From positions 1 through 40,961 of the forward strand of contig CAUQVP010000005.1 of assembly GCA_963521545.1 (NCBI GenBank): 40,961 nt of DNA. The letters are read 5' to 3'. Of this stretch, positions 14,554 to 22,363 are shown piece by piece. The translations under genes and the position numbers were made by a program. The stretch comes from JABCPE02 sp963521545 (lineage in GTDB: Bacteria; Bacteroidota; Bacteroidia; Flavobacteriales; Weeksellaceae). The notes below the pieces were generated by a model that was not told the origin of the DNA, made no database searches, and worked only from the letters and a program-made list of their open reading frames with translations. Each line of letters opens with the position of its first letter. The first letter of the stretch is position 1.

Positions 14554-15118
14554 TGTACTGGCTAGAATGGAGCAAAACCTTACCATTCGCCAAAGTCTGG
14601 AAACCGCACCACTTGTGATTTATTCGGGCGAAAAAATAGCTACAATAAAGCAGATTATCCGAGTGATAGAGTTCTTTTTAGAGGTTACAGGAAATAAGCT
14701 GGAAACCTACCAAATCCAAGTATTAGCAGGAGATTTGTACGAGAAATTCAGCCATGAAACTTTTGATGATATAGTACTGATGTTCAAAATGGCACGAAGA
14801 GGGGAATTTGGAAAGGTCTATAAGTTTGATACGATGCTAGTAATGGACTGGGCAGGACAATATCTGGAACGAAAAACTGATGAAAGAGAGAAGCTAGTAA
14901 GAAGCAAATCACCCCAAGAACAGGAAGAAAAAGAGGAAAAAGCGCCACTAAAATACTTTCATGAACTTTCGGAGGAAATGCAGGAGAAGTTTGCTAAAAT
15001 CGGTCAAAACTCTACAAAGATACCGGTATTCCTGCCAAAGAAAGCAACCGAAGAAATGAGCCAAGAAAAGCACCGCCGAGAAATTCAAAAAACAATGGAA
15101 AAAGAGAATAAACTATGA
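14456..15118 (+). CDS. DUF6633-like protein, possible replication accessory
   Basis: A 220-residue helical protein. The central part (LAGDLYEKFSHETFDDIVLM, then ARRGEFGKVYKFDT) resembles DUF6633-like proteins of Bacteroidota phages, whose place in phage genomes suggests a helicase-loader-like role. The tail is charged. The start is uncertain: ATG 14456 gives a long overlap with the previous gene, ATG 14513 or 14567 less. It ends in an ATGA overlap with the next gene. Confidence 0.6.
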   Translation: MSNISKALTKSQPPQPTTLMTLQNYTEKKQAFNVLARMEQNLTIRQSLETAPLVIYSGEKIATIKQIIRVIEFFLEVTGNKLETYQIQVLAGDLYEKFSHETFDDIVLMFKMARRGEFGKVYKFDTMLVMDWAGQYLERKTDEREKLVRSKSPQEQEEKEEKAPLKYFHELSEEMQEKFAKIGQNSTKIPVFLPKKATEEMSQEKHRREIQKTMEKENKL

Positions 15119-15396
15119 TACGAATAAAAGAGGAACAAGGCATCGTAACGATGCACGCCAGAGCCGAGATGTCGCAGGGACATATTATAAAGTTTCTGCA
15201 GAGCCAAGGCTATGAGGTCAAGGGTTACTATCTAAACCTTCCTGCTCAAGAAGGGCTCCTTGTCAGTGAACCAGCTGTCTCACGATGGACATTCACAGCC
15301 ACGAAAGAGGGCGAAAAACAAAGTGACAAAAACATCTACACCGATGTTTTTGAAAGAGAAATAAAGCGCTTTTTCAGAGAATTTTCTAAAACATAA
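15115..15396 (+). CDS. Hypothetical protein, last gene of the early operon
   Basis: A 93-residue protein starting inside the previous stop (ATGA). N-terminal beta, then a helical region with HIIKFLQSQGYEVKGY. No family recognised. It is followed directly by a strong terminator, which ends the early operon. Confidence 0.6.
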   Translation: MIRIKEEQGIVTMHARAEMSQGHIIKFLQSQGYEVKGYYLNLPAQEGLLVSEPAVSRWTFTATKEGEKQSDKNIYTDVFEREIKRFFREFSKT

Positions 15397-15429
15397 CTGT
15401 TTTTTTTTATATTATATTTTATTTTTTGG

Positions 15430-15457
15430 CCGCCTGCATTTGTAGGTGGTTTTTTTA
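15430..15457 (+). terminator. Terminator of the early operon
   Basis: CCGCCTGCA / TGTAGGTGG, a 9-bp stem with two G-U pairs and a 2-nt linker, followed by eight T. Confidence 0.8.
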
Positions 15458-15480
15458 TTTTTATACTTGCTAAAAATTCA

Positions 15481-15512
15481 TTTGCAGGACTGCAAAATGC
15501 TTATTATCTTTG
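15481..15512 (+). promoter_or_regulatory. Middle promoter with palindromic operator
   Basis: The -33 TTTG (15481-15484) and -7 TATCTTTG (15505-15512) are 20 nt apart. A perfect inverted repeat TTTGCAG-GA-CTGCAAA (15481-15496) covers the -33 element. The expected start of transcription is about 15516-15518, so the mRNA may begin at the ATG itself. Confidence 0.65.
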
Positions 15513-15516
15513 CGAT

Positions 15517-15747
15517 ATGGGAGTTAGAGTTCAAGACATAGGCAGAAAAAGGAATCTATTACGGCGATACAAAGCTGTAATGGAGGAATTTAATAAATAT
15601 GACTGCCGAATTATCCCTATTACTGTAATTCATAGGGAGTATATCTATCCTAAGTTTCATATCTCCAGAGACACACTATATCGAATACTTAGCACACCTA
15701 TCGATGAAGAATTAGAGAAGGTAACGCTACCTTCCCTATTTGATTAA
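15517..15747 (+). CDS. Small putative regulator, Mor/C-like position
   Basis: A 76-residue basic protein with an HTH-like stretch near residues 45-65 (YPKFHISRDTLYRILS). It is the only gene between the early terminator and the late cluster, where Mu encodes Mor and C, activators of middle and late transcription. Homology to them is not visible. Probably leaderless, and its promoter carries a palindrome it might itself bind. Its stop overlaps that of the convergent minus-strand gene by 4 nt (TTAA). Confidence 0.6.
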   Translation: MGVRVQDIGRKRNLLRRYKAVMEEFNKYDCRIIPITVIHREYIYPKFHISRDTLYRILSTPIDEELEKVTLPSLFD

Positions 15748-16196
15748 ACATTGTGTGCTTCAAAATCATAGATAACAGCATATTCCTGCACGCCATCATC
15801 TCGCTGGGTTCTGCCAAATGAGGAGCGGAGCATTTTCCCACAATTATTATCAGGAGAAAAACCATGCAGTTTTTGATGTATTTTTTCCACCAAATCAAAA
15901 ACAGCCCAAGCGTTGTCTTTTTGTGTCTGTGGGGCTAAATGGCTAGTGTTAGTCAGTTTCATATTAGCAAGTGTGATTTTTACCGAAAACAAGCCGTTTT
16001 GCCTGTCTTTAGGGTGTTTAGTTGCATCTTTAGAGATGTTAGAAAACTGCCCACTCTGAATATCTATGAGACAACAAGGCCATTTTACAGGCATATTTGG
16101 GGAATAGTAGTCTATCTGTCCCCAGTCTTCGTCAATATAGCGAAGTTCTGAGATTTCTGCCAATCGGTTCTGAATGTTAATTAAAATCTGTTTCAT
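15744..16196 (-). CDS. Putative neck/tail-terminator protein (Mu gp37-like position)
   Basis: A 150-residue protein, last gene of the minus-strand head cluster, after a gpG-type gene. The pattern (MKQILINIQNRLAEI, then WPCCLIDI, and a late AVIYDFEAHN) fits small tail-terminator or gp37-like proteins that cap the tail tube; this is inferred from place and shape. Start and previous stop overlap as ATGA. Confidence 0.55.
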   Translation of the reverse strand: MKQILINIQNRLAEISELRYIDEDWGQIDYYSPNMPVKWPCCLIDIQSGQFSNISKDATKHPKDRQNGLFSVKITLANMKLTNTSHLAPQTQKDNAWAVFDLVEKIHQKLHGFSPDNNCGKMLRSSFGRTQRDDGVQEYAVIYDFEAHNV

Positions 16197-16768
16197 CGTA
16201 AATTGTTTTTCTTTTCCATATTTTTCATGAGAGCATCCATTTCTTTTTTCAGCTCTCCAAAATTATGATTGATAACTTCTTTAATGTGCTTGTCCACCTG
16301 TGGATGGCTTCCTATAAATTGTCTTTTTTCTATTTTTATGATGCTTCCAATAGGTTTTAATGCAAGGGCTTTCCATTGTTCTGCTTCTATTGATAGTTTT
16401 CTATTTCTGGCAGAACCAGAAGCCTCTCCGTTTTTCTTTTTGGTGGTGGCACTAGAGGTTTGGTAATATTTTGCCCAGAAAAACTTGCGCATTTGCGGAG
16501 TTACTCGTATTTCTCCTCCGTTGTTGTGTATATCAGCATAAGGAAGAGAGGAACTCCATATGATACCATTGCTGGTTACTTTGGGGCTGAGTAGTGATTT
16601 TCTAAGTCTTCCCGTGCGCATCATCAGAGAGCCTCTATGATAGGTTAATTTAGTAGCTGGCCATTTTTCATCAAAAAAGGCTTTTCGCTCAAAGTTTCGG
16701 TCAAACTCCTCACCAAGTTTTACCTTTATATCAGTAAGAGTTTGTTTTAAAAAATCTTTTGGAGTCAT
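16193..16768 (-). CDS. Mu gpG-like virion morphogenesis protein
   Basis: A 191-residue protein of the phage virion morphogenesis family (Mu gpG/tail completion S). Diagnostic parts are GSLMMRTGRLRKSLLS and SLPYADIHNNGGEIRV, and near the end RQFIGSHPQVD. It joins head and tail in the virion. The start at 16768 follows a copy of the recurring leader (ACCTTTAAAAATGATTTAAA). Confidence 0.85.
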   Translation of the reverse strand: MTPKDFLKQTLTDIKVKLGEEFDRNFERKAFFDEKWPATKLTYHRGSLMMRTGRLRKSLLSPKVTSNGIIWSSSLPYADIHNNGGEIRVTPQMRKFFWAKYYQTSSATTKKKNGEASGSARNRKLSIEAEQWKALALKPIGSIIKIEKRQFIGSHPQVDKHIKEVINHNFGELKKEMDALMKNMEKKNNLR

Positions 16769-16806
16769 TTTTAAATCATTTTTAAAGGTGTTTTAAAATT
16801 TATTTG

Positions 16807-16814
16807 TAACTTTG
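16807..16814 (+). promoter_or_regulatory. -7 element of a lone plus-strand gene
   Basis: TAACTTTG matches TAnnTTTG, 20 nt before the ATG at 16835, inside the minus-strand late cluster. No clear -33 element. Confidence 0.5.
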
Positions 16815-16834
16815 TAGCATAAATCAGTTTTGTT

Positions 16835-17029
16835 ATGACTGAAAAGATATTCATATCAGCAAGATTCTTTACTCAAGAGGAACTCCAAGAGTTCAAAAAA
16901 AGGCATGGTTACGAAGTAACTGAGATTTCTTATGCTTGTAACAAAGAAATAGACTTTTCTCAACCAGAAGAAAAAGAATTTTTGATGAGAGAAGGTTTTC
17001 CTATGATTTTAGCACGCTTTTTTGCTTAA
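16835..17029 (+). CDS. Small counter-oriented accessory (moron) gene
   Basis: A 64-residue protein, the only plus-strand gene inside the minus-strand packaging cluster, with its own -7 element. It begins MTEKIFISARFFTQEELQEF, is mixed alpha/beta and mildly acidic. No family recognised. Its stop overlaps that of the MuF gene by 4 nt (TTAA). Placement and promoter suggest expression from the prophage, perhaps for host benefit or counter-defence. Confidence 0.6.
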   Translation: MTEKIFISARFFTQEELQEFKKRHGYEVTEISYACNKEIDFSQPEEKEFLMREGFPMILARFFA

Positions 17030-18366
17030 TCTGTTTCTACTATAAATTTTATTTTTTCGTTTTCTTCTAAAATATCGATAAGATTCATTTTTTGATTTCT
17101 TCCTAAGATAATTTCACTCTCTTCAAAATTAGATGTAACAATAGCTTTTGTTCCTTTTTTAGCTCTAATCTCTAAATGAATAGGTCTGCTCTTAAATGCA
17201 TTTTCTGTTTTAATAGCAGATACAGATGTAAATCCTTTATCAGAATATGATGCTATATTTGTTCGCTTAATTTCGTCTATGGTTTCTGAAATATTCTTGC
17301 TTGGTACTACTCCAAAAGTAGCTTCTATAAAATCGTTCCTTACATTTCTATAAAATATATAATTGTCTTTCAATTTGTTAGTATTTATCAAACTATCTAG
17401 AGCATCTACTATTTTTTTATCATGGTCGGAAAGAGGTTTATCGGTTCTTAACCTCTCATTGATAAAGAACGAGTTTGCTGTTGCTACATAACCATCATTC
17501 ATGATAATTTCTTCATTTTTAGTGTTAATATTCTGGTTTTTATACATAGTTTCCAACTCCTGTATAGAAACTTTTTTATAATCAATCTGTTGTTTTAGTG
17601 TTTTTTCTGCTTGTTCAGCTCCCACCACTTTATTGTAAGCGTTGTTAGGGGGAAAAACTTTTTTTTCTGCACCTGGATTAAAGCGGAACATCTGAAGTTT
17701 GTTTTTTCCATTAGGTGCAATATGAGTGGTTGCTTTCTCTCCTAATTCCTTTGCTTTTTTGCTGTCGCTCAGTGTGTTTTCTCTTGCCAGCACTTCCACA
17801 GCGACACAACGACACCTCCAGCCATTAGGTGGATAGTACTCCGTCCAGAAATCATCATCCTTTGGTAGACAGATTCCATTCAGTACAGCATGGTTTGCTC
17901 TTACTCGTTCATCTCCTGCGGTTCGGTATTCCAGCCAGTATCGGCTGGTATTTTCTTGGAGATTAGCCCAGTTTGCTGCGCTTTGGGCAGAATGTACTGC
18001 AAACTGATACTCAGCTTCTAAGTAGTGGTGGTTATACTGCTCATTGAGTTTTAAAATCTTCTGCTCAAACCTGTCATAAGGAACTATATTTCCGCTTTCA
18101 TCTTTTAGATAACTTCTTGCTTCTGTGAGCTGTGTATGGGTTTTCAGTCCAGAAAAAATAAAAACATCTTTCTCTAGATAATCTCTCATTTCCTGTGGTA
18201 CTTCGTGCGGAACAGCGGAAGAAAAAATCTCAGCGGTATGCTCTACAACAGCACGAAACTCAGGAACATTCATCAAATCATCAGGTTTGTAGCTTTTTCT
18301 GGAATAAAGAACATCAAAAGCCTTTTGGGTAATATTCAAAAGTTCATTTATAGGCTCTTCGTCCAT
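17026..18366 (-). CDS. MuF minor head protein with C-terminal ADP-ribosyltransferase domain
   Basis: 446 residues from its first ATG. Residues ~100-190 are the Mu F-like domain (EYRTAGDERVRANHAVLNG, then YYPPNGWRCRC), a minor head protein near the portal. Residues ~290-446 look like an R-S-E mono-ADP-ribosyltransferase: Arg340 in IFYRNV, S381-V-S383 in KGFTSVS, and the E416-S-E418 catalytic pair in EESEII. MuF proteins with toxin tails are a known polymorphic phage toxin class. The reading frame stays open upstream of this ATG to the portal's frameshift site without another start codon, so the main product is probably a portal fusion. Confidence 0.85.
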   Translation of the reverse strand: MDEEPINELLNITQKAFDVLYSRKSYKPDDLMNVPEFRAVVEHTAEIFSSAVPHEVPQEMRDYLEKDVFIFSGLKTHTQLTEARSYLKDESGNIVPYDRFEQKILKLNEQYNHHYLEAEYQFAVHSAQSAANWANLQENTSRYWLEYRTAGDERVRANHAVLNGICLPKDDDFWTEYYPPNGWRCRCVAVEVLARENTLSDSKKAKELGEKATTHIAPNGKNKLQMFRFNPGAEKKVFPPNNAYNKVVGAEQAEKTLKQQIDYKKVSIQELETMYKNQNINTKNEEIIMNDGYVATANSFFINERLRTDKPLSDHDKKIVDALDSLINTNKLKDNYIFYRNVRNDFIEATFGVVPSKNISETIDEIKRTNIASYSDKGFTSVSAIKTENAFKSRPIHLEIRAKKGTKAIVTSNFEESEIILGRNQKMNLIDILEENEKIKFIVETD

Positions 18367-18474
18367 TGAAAGCCGTATATATCCAGTGTTTCTGCATGTT
18401 TCACAATCACAATGCGCATATTGTCCAGAAAGGGTATCATGTAGCGCCCCAAAGTATAGTTTGGGGCTTATCCG
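18367..18474 (-). CDS. 36-codon linker joining portal and MuF in the -1 frame
   Basis: The stretch between the portal slippery site and the MuF ATG is open in the MuF frame and has no ATG, GTG or TTG. It encodes RISPKLYFGALHDTLSGQ followed by a cysteine cluster (HCDCETCRNTG) that could bind zinc. It would be translated only after -1 frameshifting from the portal gene. Confidence 0.65.
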
Positions 18475-18480
18475 AAAAAA
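18446..18480 (-). promoter_or_regulatory. Predicted -1 programmed frameshift signal, portal to MuF
   Basis: On the minus strand, slippery heptamer T TTT TTC (18480-18474) is in the correct phase. A 6-nt spacer GGATAA follows, whose last three bases are the portal stop. Then comes a perfect 8-bp hairpin, GCCCCAAA / TTTGGGGC, with loop CTATAC (18467-18446). The spacing and stop position are the same as in the tail-chaperone signal at 27509. Confidence 0.75.
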
Positions 18481-19682
18481 TCTAATCCTAAATTTTGTGA
18501 GTTAGCCGCTCTATCCCCTTGTACTTCTACTCCGAATTTATCTTTTATCCATTCATCAGGGATGTTTTTATAAGGCATTAAATCAACGGTTCTTTTCCAT
18601 AGTTCGCTCAGATCTTCCACTTGGTCGTATTGAAAAATCAAACCATCTTCTGGAAGCACTCCGATGGCATACAGTGCGGATAAAACCTTTTCGTTCATAT
18701 ACTGCTCTACAAGAGTCTGGTCTGCATTTACTAAATCTTGCAGTGTTTCCTGGGAACTTTCCTCCTTACCTTTACTTCCGTATTTGGTATCCTGTCCAAT
18801 AATAGCTCCAGAAATGAGCAGAGAGATGTTATCCCTACATAGTTTAATTAGTCCGTTATAAACTTCTCCTGTTGAGGGAACCCCATTACTTGCCCATTCA
18901 AAGGTTTCGCTTTCATCAATAATGAACCACGCAGCCGCTCCCATATCAGTCATCATTTTTTCAGCACGATTAAGGGCAGCTCTGTCTCTGGTGTTGGTTT
19001 TCATTACTCTTGGCGGAATACCATAAATCTCGCAGAGTTCCGACCAACAAGACTGAGCAAACCTTGAAAATAAGATATGCGGAATTGCTTTATTTATCAG
19101 CCCTAAATCTCCCACAGTTCCAAAATCTAAAAGCCAAGTACCATATTCAGGTGCGTTAATGTAATCAAGTCCTTTTTCATCGGTATAGTCTTTTAAAATA
19201 ATTCCTTTTTGTGGAATCACATTTTGGCGAGGCACAAGAGTAATCAGAGGTGTAGATAGTTCTCCCGCTGACAGCTCTTCATTCTCTTTTCGGTTCAGCT
19301 CAATAAGGGTATATCCCATATAAATACTATCTAGAATATGCTCTATAATAGTATTGAACCAAACAGATTTTTGTAGTTTATCCGTTAGTTCTTCATGGGT
19401 TTCTCCACTTGCTTTTTTAATCACGAAATCAGCAGAAATAGTCTTTAGTTTTCTGTTTTGAATTTGTGAAGTCAAGTGAGCGTCAAGGCTCATGTCCTTT
19501 ACTAAATTATAGTAAGGGAACATCTTTGGATAATCTATATTTTCCGCATTAGAAAGTGCGTTTTTCCATACCAATACATCAGAACGAGTACGGGCTATTG
19601 CTTTAGGTACGATGTTCCGTGTAGGTTGCAGACTATTAGTCCCTGCTTTGTTAGTATGACTTTTAGTATTCTTCTTTTTCAT
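18468..19682 (-). CDS. Portal protein, Mu gp29/DUF935 family
   Basis: A 404-residue portal forming the dodecameric DNA gate at the head vertex. DUF935 features include VWKNALSNAENIDYPKMF, YMGYTLIELN, PQKGIILKDY and GIPPRVMKTNTRDRAALNRA. The length is short of Mu gp29 (~500). The gene ends ...LDFFG at a U-UUU-UUC slippery site, so a fraction of ribosomes should continue into the MuF frame, giving a fusion of about 885 residues (403 + 36 + 446). Confidence 0.88.
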   Translation of the reverse strand: MKKKNTKSHTNKAGTNSLQPTRNIVPKAIARTRSDVLVWKNALSNAENIDYPKMFPYYNLVKDMSLDAHLTSQIQNRKLKTISADFVIKKASGETHEELTDKLQKSVWFNTIIEHILDSIYMGYTLIELNRKENEELSAGELSTPLITLVPRQNVIPQKGIILKDYTDEKGLDYINAPEYGTWLLDFGTVGDLGLINKAIPHILFSRFAQSCWSELCEIYGIPPRVMKTNTRDRAALNRAEKMMTDMGAAAWFIIDESETFEWASNGVPSTGEVYNGLIKLCRDNISLLISGAIIGQDTKYGSKGKEESSQETLQDLVNADQTLVEQYMNEKVLSALYAIGVLPEDGLIFQYDQVEDLSELWKRTVDLMPYKNIPDEWIKDKFGVEVQGDRAANSQNLGLDFFG

Positions 19683-19694
19683 TTTTTTAGTGGA

Positions 19695-20159
19695 TTACTC
19701 ATGATTAAACTTTCTTCTTGAACCAAATACAAAAGGCTCTTCGTTGGAATTAGAGGTGTTAGTGTTCCCGCTCTCCTTAATAAGAGGGAGGTTTACTAGA
19801 GATACTTCGCCTTTGTTTAGTTTTTTAAGCCACTCAATAGCTCTATCGTAGCGTTCTTTTGCCCAGTCATGGAGCATATCTGGGTGAGCAAGAGTGATAA
19901 AGTGCCACACTGCTACATTAACTACAATATTCAAAATAAGCGGATTTCTCTCTGTTCCTGTGGCGGAGAAAATCTTATCTACATCATAGCGTAGCCTTCC
20001 ATCCAGATATTCTTTTTTAGCATTGGTATAGAAGTAAGATTTGACCTCCTCTTCGGCGGCAGCAATAGCTCTTAAAATAATATCCTCATCTCCTTCTGAT
20101 ATCTGCTGTGTCTGGTATTGGTATAGATTTGTTTTTAAATCTTCTGGGGTTGCGTACAT
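19695..20159 (-). CDS. Mu gp36-like head protein, DUF1320
   Basis: A 154-residue protein with the DUF1320 opening MYATPEDLKTNLYQYQ and helical bundle (RAIAAAEEEVKSYFY, then RNPLILNIVVNVAVWHFITL). These are neck/adaptor-type proteins contacting the portal. It lies between terminase and portal, as DUF1320 does near gp29 in other Mu-like phages. Confidence 0.82.
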   Translation of the reverse strand: MYATPEDLKTNLYQYQTQQISEGDEDIILRAIAAAEEEVKSYFYTNAKKEYLDGRLRYDVDKIFSATGTERNPLILNIVVNVAVWHFITLAHPDMLHDWAKERYDRAIEWLKKLNKGEVSLVNLPLIKESGNTNTSNSNEEPFVFGSRRKFNHE

Positions 20160-20171
20160 TGTTTTAAAGGT

Positions 20172-21764
20172 TTAATAATGATTATTGACTCTTGCTCCAA
20201 AGGCATAAGTATTAGATGTTTTTCTTGCTCTCGTGGAAAGCCACTTGAATGCTCCATGTACAGCATCTGGTCCGTCATCATGAGCTTGACTTCCTTTCTC
20301 GAATGCTAGAAATTGGTCTATAAGGGTTTGCATATCGGAGTTATGCTGTTCAGAATTAAAAAAGACATTTTTCCGCTCAAAATACCCCGAGAGGCTTTCT
20401 ATCCTACTGTATTTATCAGATTTAGGGCGTTTGTCTGCTACTACAGGGATATAGTAACCTCGTTTTTCTCCTTCTAAATCAAAATCAGAGGTAAATTCAT
20501 CCATCGCAAAAAGTCCCTCAATCATATAGCGGATATTGAACTTATCAAGTCCAAATTTCTCATATTGGTCATAGAGCCACTGGGCACAATGGGCTCGGCT
20601 TTTTTGCTGCATGTAAGCCAATAGTATATGATATTCTTTACCTTTCATACCAACCAAGATAAGCGCTTTGTAATCCGCGTTTTCTTTATAAGAAAGGTCT
20701 CCGTAAAAACATAAATTATCGTATTCTCTCAATGGGAGGGCTTTTTTGTACTGTATATCTTCATACTTGAATATAGCTCCGTCCTCGATATGGGTATGCA
20801 TATATTCCCGCATAAAAGAACGGTAAGGCGTTTTATGAAACTTATTTTTCCAATATGAAGCAGAGGATTTCTCTGGCCATTCAGGTTCAAAGGATTTCAA
20901 ATCTTTAACAGCACAGACCGAAAGCACCTCAAAATGTGTGTTGTCCTCTGCAAAACTGCCCATATCGATAATTTCTCCCTCTTCATTCTCTATACTTGTG
21001 TTTTCTATAACTGCCTTAAAATAAAGCTTCAATCTGTTAGTGATAGAGTTTTTATGAAAGTTGTTATTTGCATAGATAAATCGTTCTATGGCGTTTTCAT
21101 CAGCATCAAAAGTTCCCCAAATATCTTCAGTGATGAAATCCACACTTTCTCGCATGATACGGTCATTATTGACTGATTTCTTACTGTCTACATCATCTAC
21201 TACGATATAATCGGGTCTGTCTGCCTCCTCTCTCGCTCCTCTGGGGTTCTGTCCAAATCCAATAGACATAAACCTCACACCATCTGTGGTAGCAAAATCG
21301 CCATCAGCCCAGTTTCCAGCAGAAAATTTATCTCCGTAATCGTTTTTAAATCTATTGTTAAACTGAAGTTGTGCTTGAATAGAAGAAAGTAGTTTTTTGG
21401 CTTTGATTTCTGTTTCTCCCACCAAGAGCATGAAACGGAGTTCTTCTTTAACTAAATAAAGATAGAGCGGTATTCCCATATCAATATGCACGGATTTACC
21501 CGCTGAACGGAACATCTCCGCTAGTAGTCTCAGTCGTTTATTTTTGACAATAATCTTTGCTAATTTAGCATGAAACCAAGCTGATTTTTTCTTAGCGTAA
21601 TTCGGAAAATAATATTCAAACCAGCAGATATAATCTTTTTCTAATCTCTTTATTCTGTCTGTTTTCTCTTTGGCGCTTTCATGGATATTGATAGAGGTTG
21701 CTTTCGCAATACGAAGGCAGTGTTTGTCGTAATCTTGTAAGAGTTTGATGTATTTTTTATCCAT
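20172..21764 (-). CDS. Terminase large subunit, Mu gp28-like
   Basis: A 530-residue DNA-packaging motor. The ATPase half has a Walker A variant FRSAGKS (85-91) and Walker B DYIVVDDVD. The C-terminal RNase-H-like nuclease begins near FYGDLSYKENADYKALILVG and ends with DDGPDAVHGAFKWL. Normal length. It overlaps the small-subunit gene by 8 nt. Confidence 0.9.
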   Translation of the reverse strand: MDKKYIKLLQDYDKHCLRIAKATSINIHESAKEKTDRIKRLEKDYICWFEYYFPNYAKKKSAWFHAKLAKIIVKNKRLRLLAEMFRSAGKSVHIDMGIPLYLYLVKEELRFMLLVGETEIKAKKLLSSIQAQLQFNNRFKNDYGDKFSAGNWADGDFATTDGVRFMSIGFGQNPRGAREEADRPDYIVVDDVDSKKSVNNDRIMRESVDFITEDIWGTFDADENAIERFIYANNNFHKNSITNRLKLYFKAVIENTSIENEEGEIIDMGSFAEDNTHFEVLSVCAVKDLKSFEPEWPEKSSASYWKNKFHKTPYRSFMREYMHTHIEDGAIFKYEDIQYKKALPLREYDNLCFYGDLSYKENADYKALILVGMKGKEYHILLAYMQQKSRAHCAQWLYDQYEKFGLDKFNIRYMIEGLFAMDEFTSDFDLEGEKRGYYIPVVADKRPKSDKYSRIESLSGYFERKNVFFNSEQHNSDMQTLIDQFLAFEKGSQAHDDGPDAVHGAFKWLSTRARKTSNTYAFGARVNNHY

Positions 21765-22191
21765 TGATTTCTATACTTATACGGTGTTGAAGGAATTGCT
21801 TGTGATACTGTGTACATTGCGCAGCAAAGGCTGGGTCTACCTCTGAAATAAAGTTATCCAGGTCTTTTAAAATACGATGCACTACCACGGGGTCTGCCTG
21901 CTTGTCACAACGGTCTAAGGCTTTCATAAGTTTTTCTACACCCGTTGCAGAGAAGGTGGGAACCCCGCCGTTAATAATACGCAGGGTCTCCTGCTGTAGT
22001 TTCTGTTTGATTACAGTAGGGGAAGCATGAAAATTCATGCGTTTTTCCTCCCAGTTATATTTTTGAACCCAGCGGCTTATGGTCAGCTCTGTAACTTTAT
22101 AAAGGGTAGCAACCTCCTTTTGCGAGGCTTCCATGTTTTCTATATAGTAAGCTTCTGCTTTAAGTCTTATGCTGTCTTTTTTTGTCGCCAT
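21757..22191 (-). CDS. Terminase small subunit, DUF1804-like
   Basis: A 144-residue protein, first gene of the minus-strand cluster. An HTH near residues 20-45 (ASQKEVATLYKVTELTISRW) is followed by a helical oligomerisation part, as in DUF1804/gp27-type small terminases that recognise phage DNA. Confidence 0.82.
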   Translation of the reverse strand: MATKKDSIRLKAEAYYIENMEASQKEVATLYKVTELTISRWVQKYNWEEKRMNFHASPTVIKQKLQQETLRIINGGVPTFSATGVEKLMKALDRCDKQADPVVVHRILKDLDNFISEVDPAFAAQCTQYHKQFLQHRISIEING

Positions 22192-22247
22192 CTTTTAATG
22201 TTTTTACACGCAAAATTCCCTTTATTTCTCTGCTGAAAAAAAGAAAA

Positions 22248-22262
22248 GTCCAAAGGTTGGAC
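22248..22262. promoter_or_regulatory. Palindrome in the divergent late control region
   Basis: GTCCAA-AGG-TTGGAC, a perfect 6-3-6 inverted repeat between the divergent terminase and protease genes. It is a candidate activator site. No standard TAnnTTTG promoter is seen on either strand in 22192-22363. Confidence 0.5.
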
Positions 22263-22285
22263 ACATTCGTATTTTGTTTATACAG

Positions 22286-22317
22286 AGTTGTTTACTCATC
22301 AGACAACTTCTTTTTTT
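22286..22317 (+). other. Hairpin with T tract before the protease gene
   Basis: AGTTGT (22286-22291) pairs with ACAACT (22304-22309), followed by TCTTTTTTTT. It could be an attenuator in the rightward late leader or an imperfect activator site. Confidence 0.4.
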
Positions 22318-22363
22318 TCATAGATAAAGCCCCCAAATTTGCCTCGTTAAAACTCAAATAAAA

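Noticed and set aside
18348..18440. A 30-codon minus-strand frame (MIPFLDNMRIVIV...) between portal and MuF
   Set aside because: The other frame is open from the slippery site into MuF and explains the region better; this one ends inside MuF.
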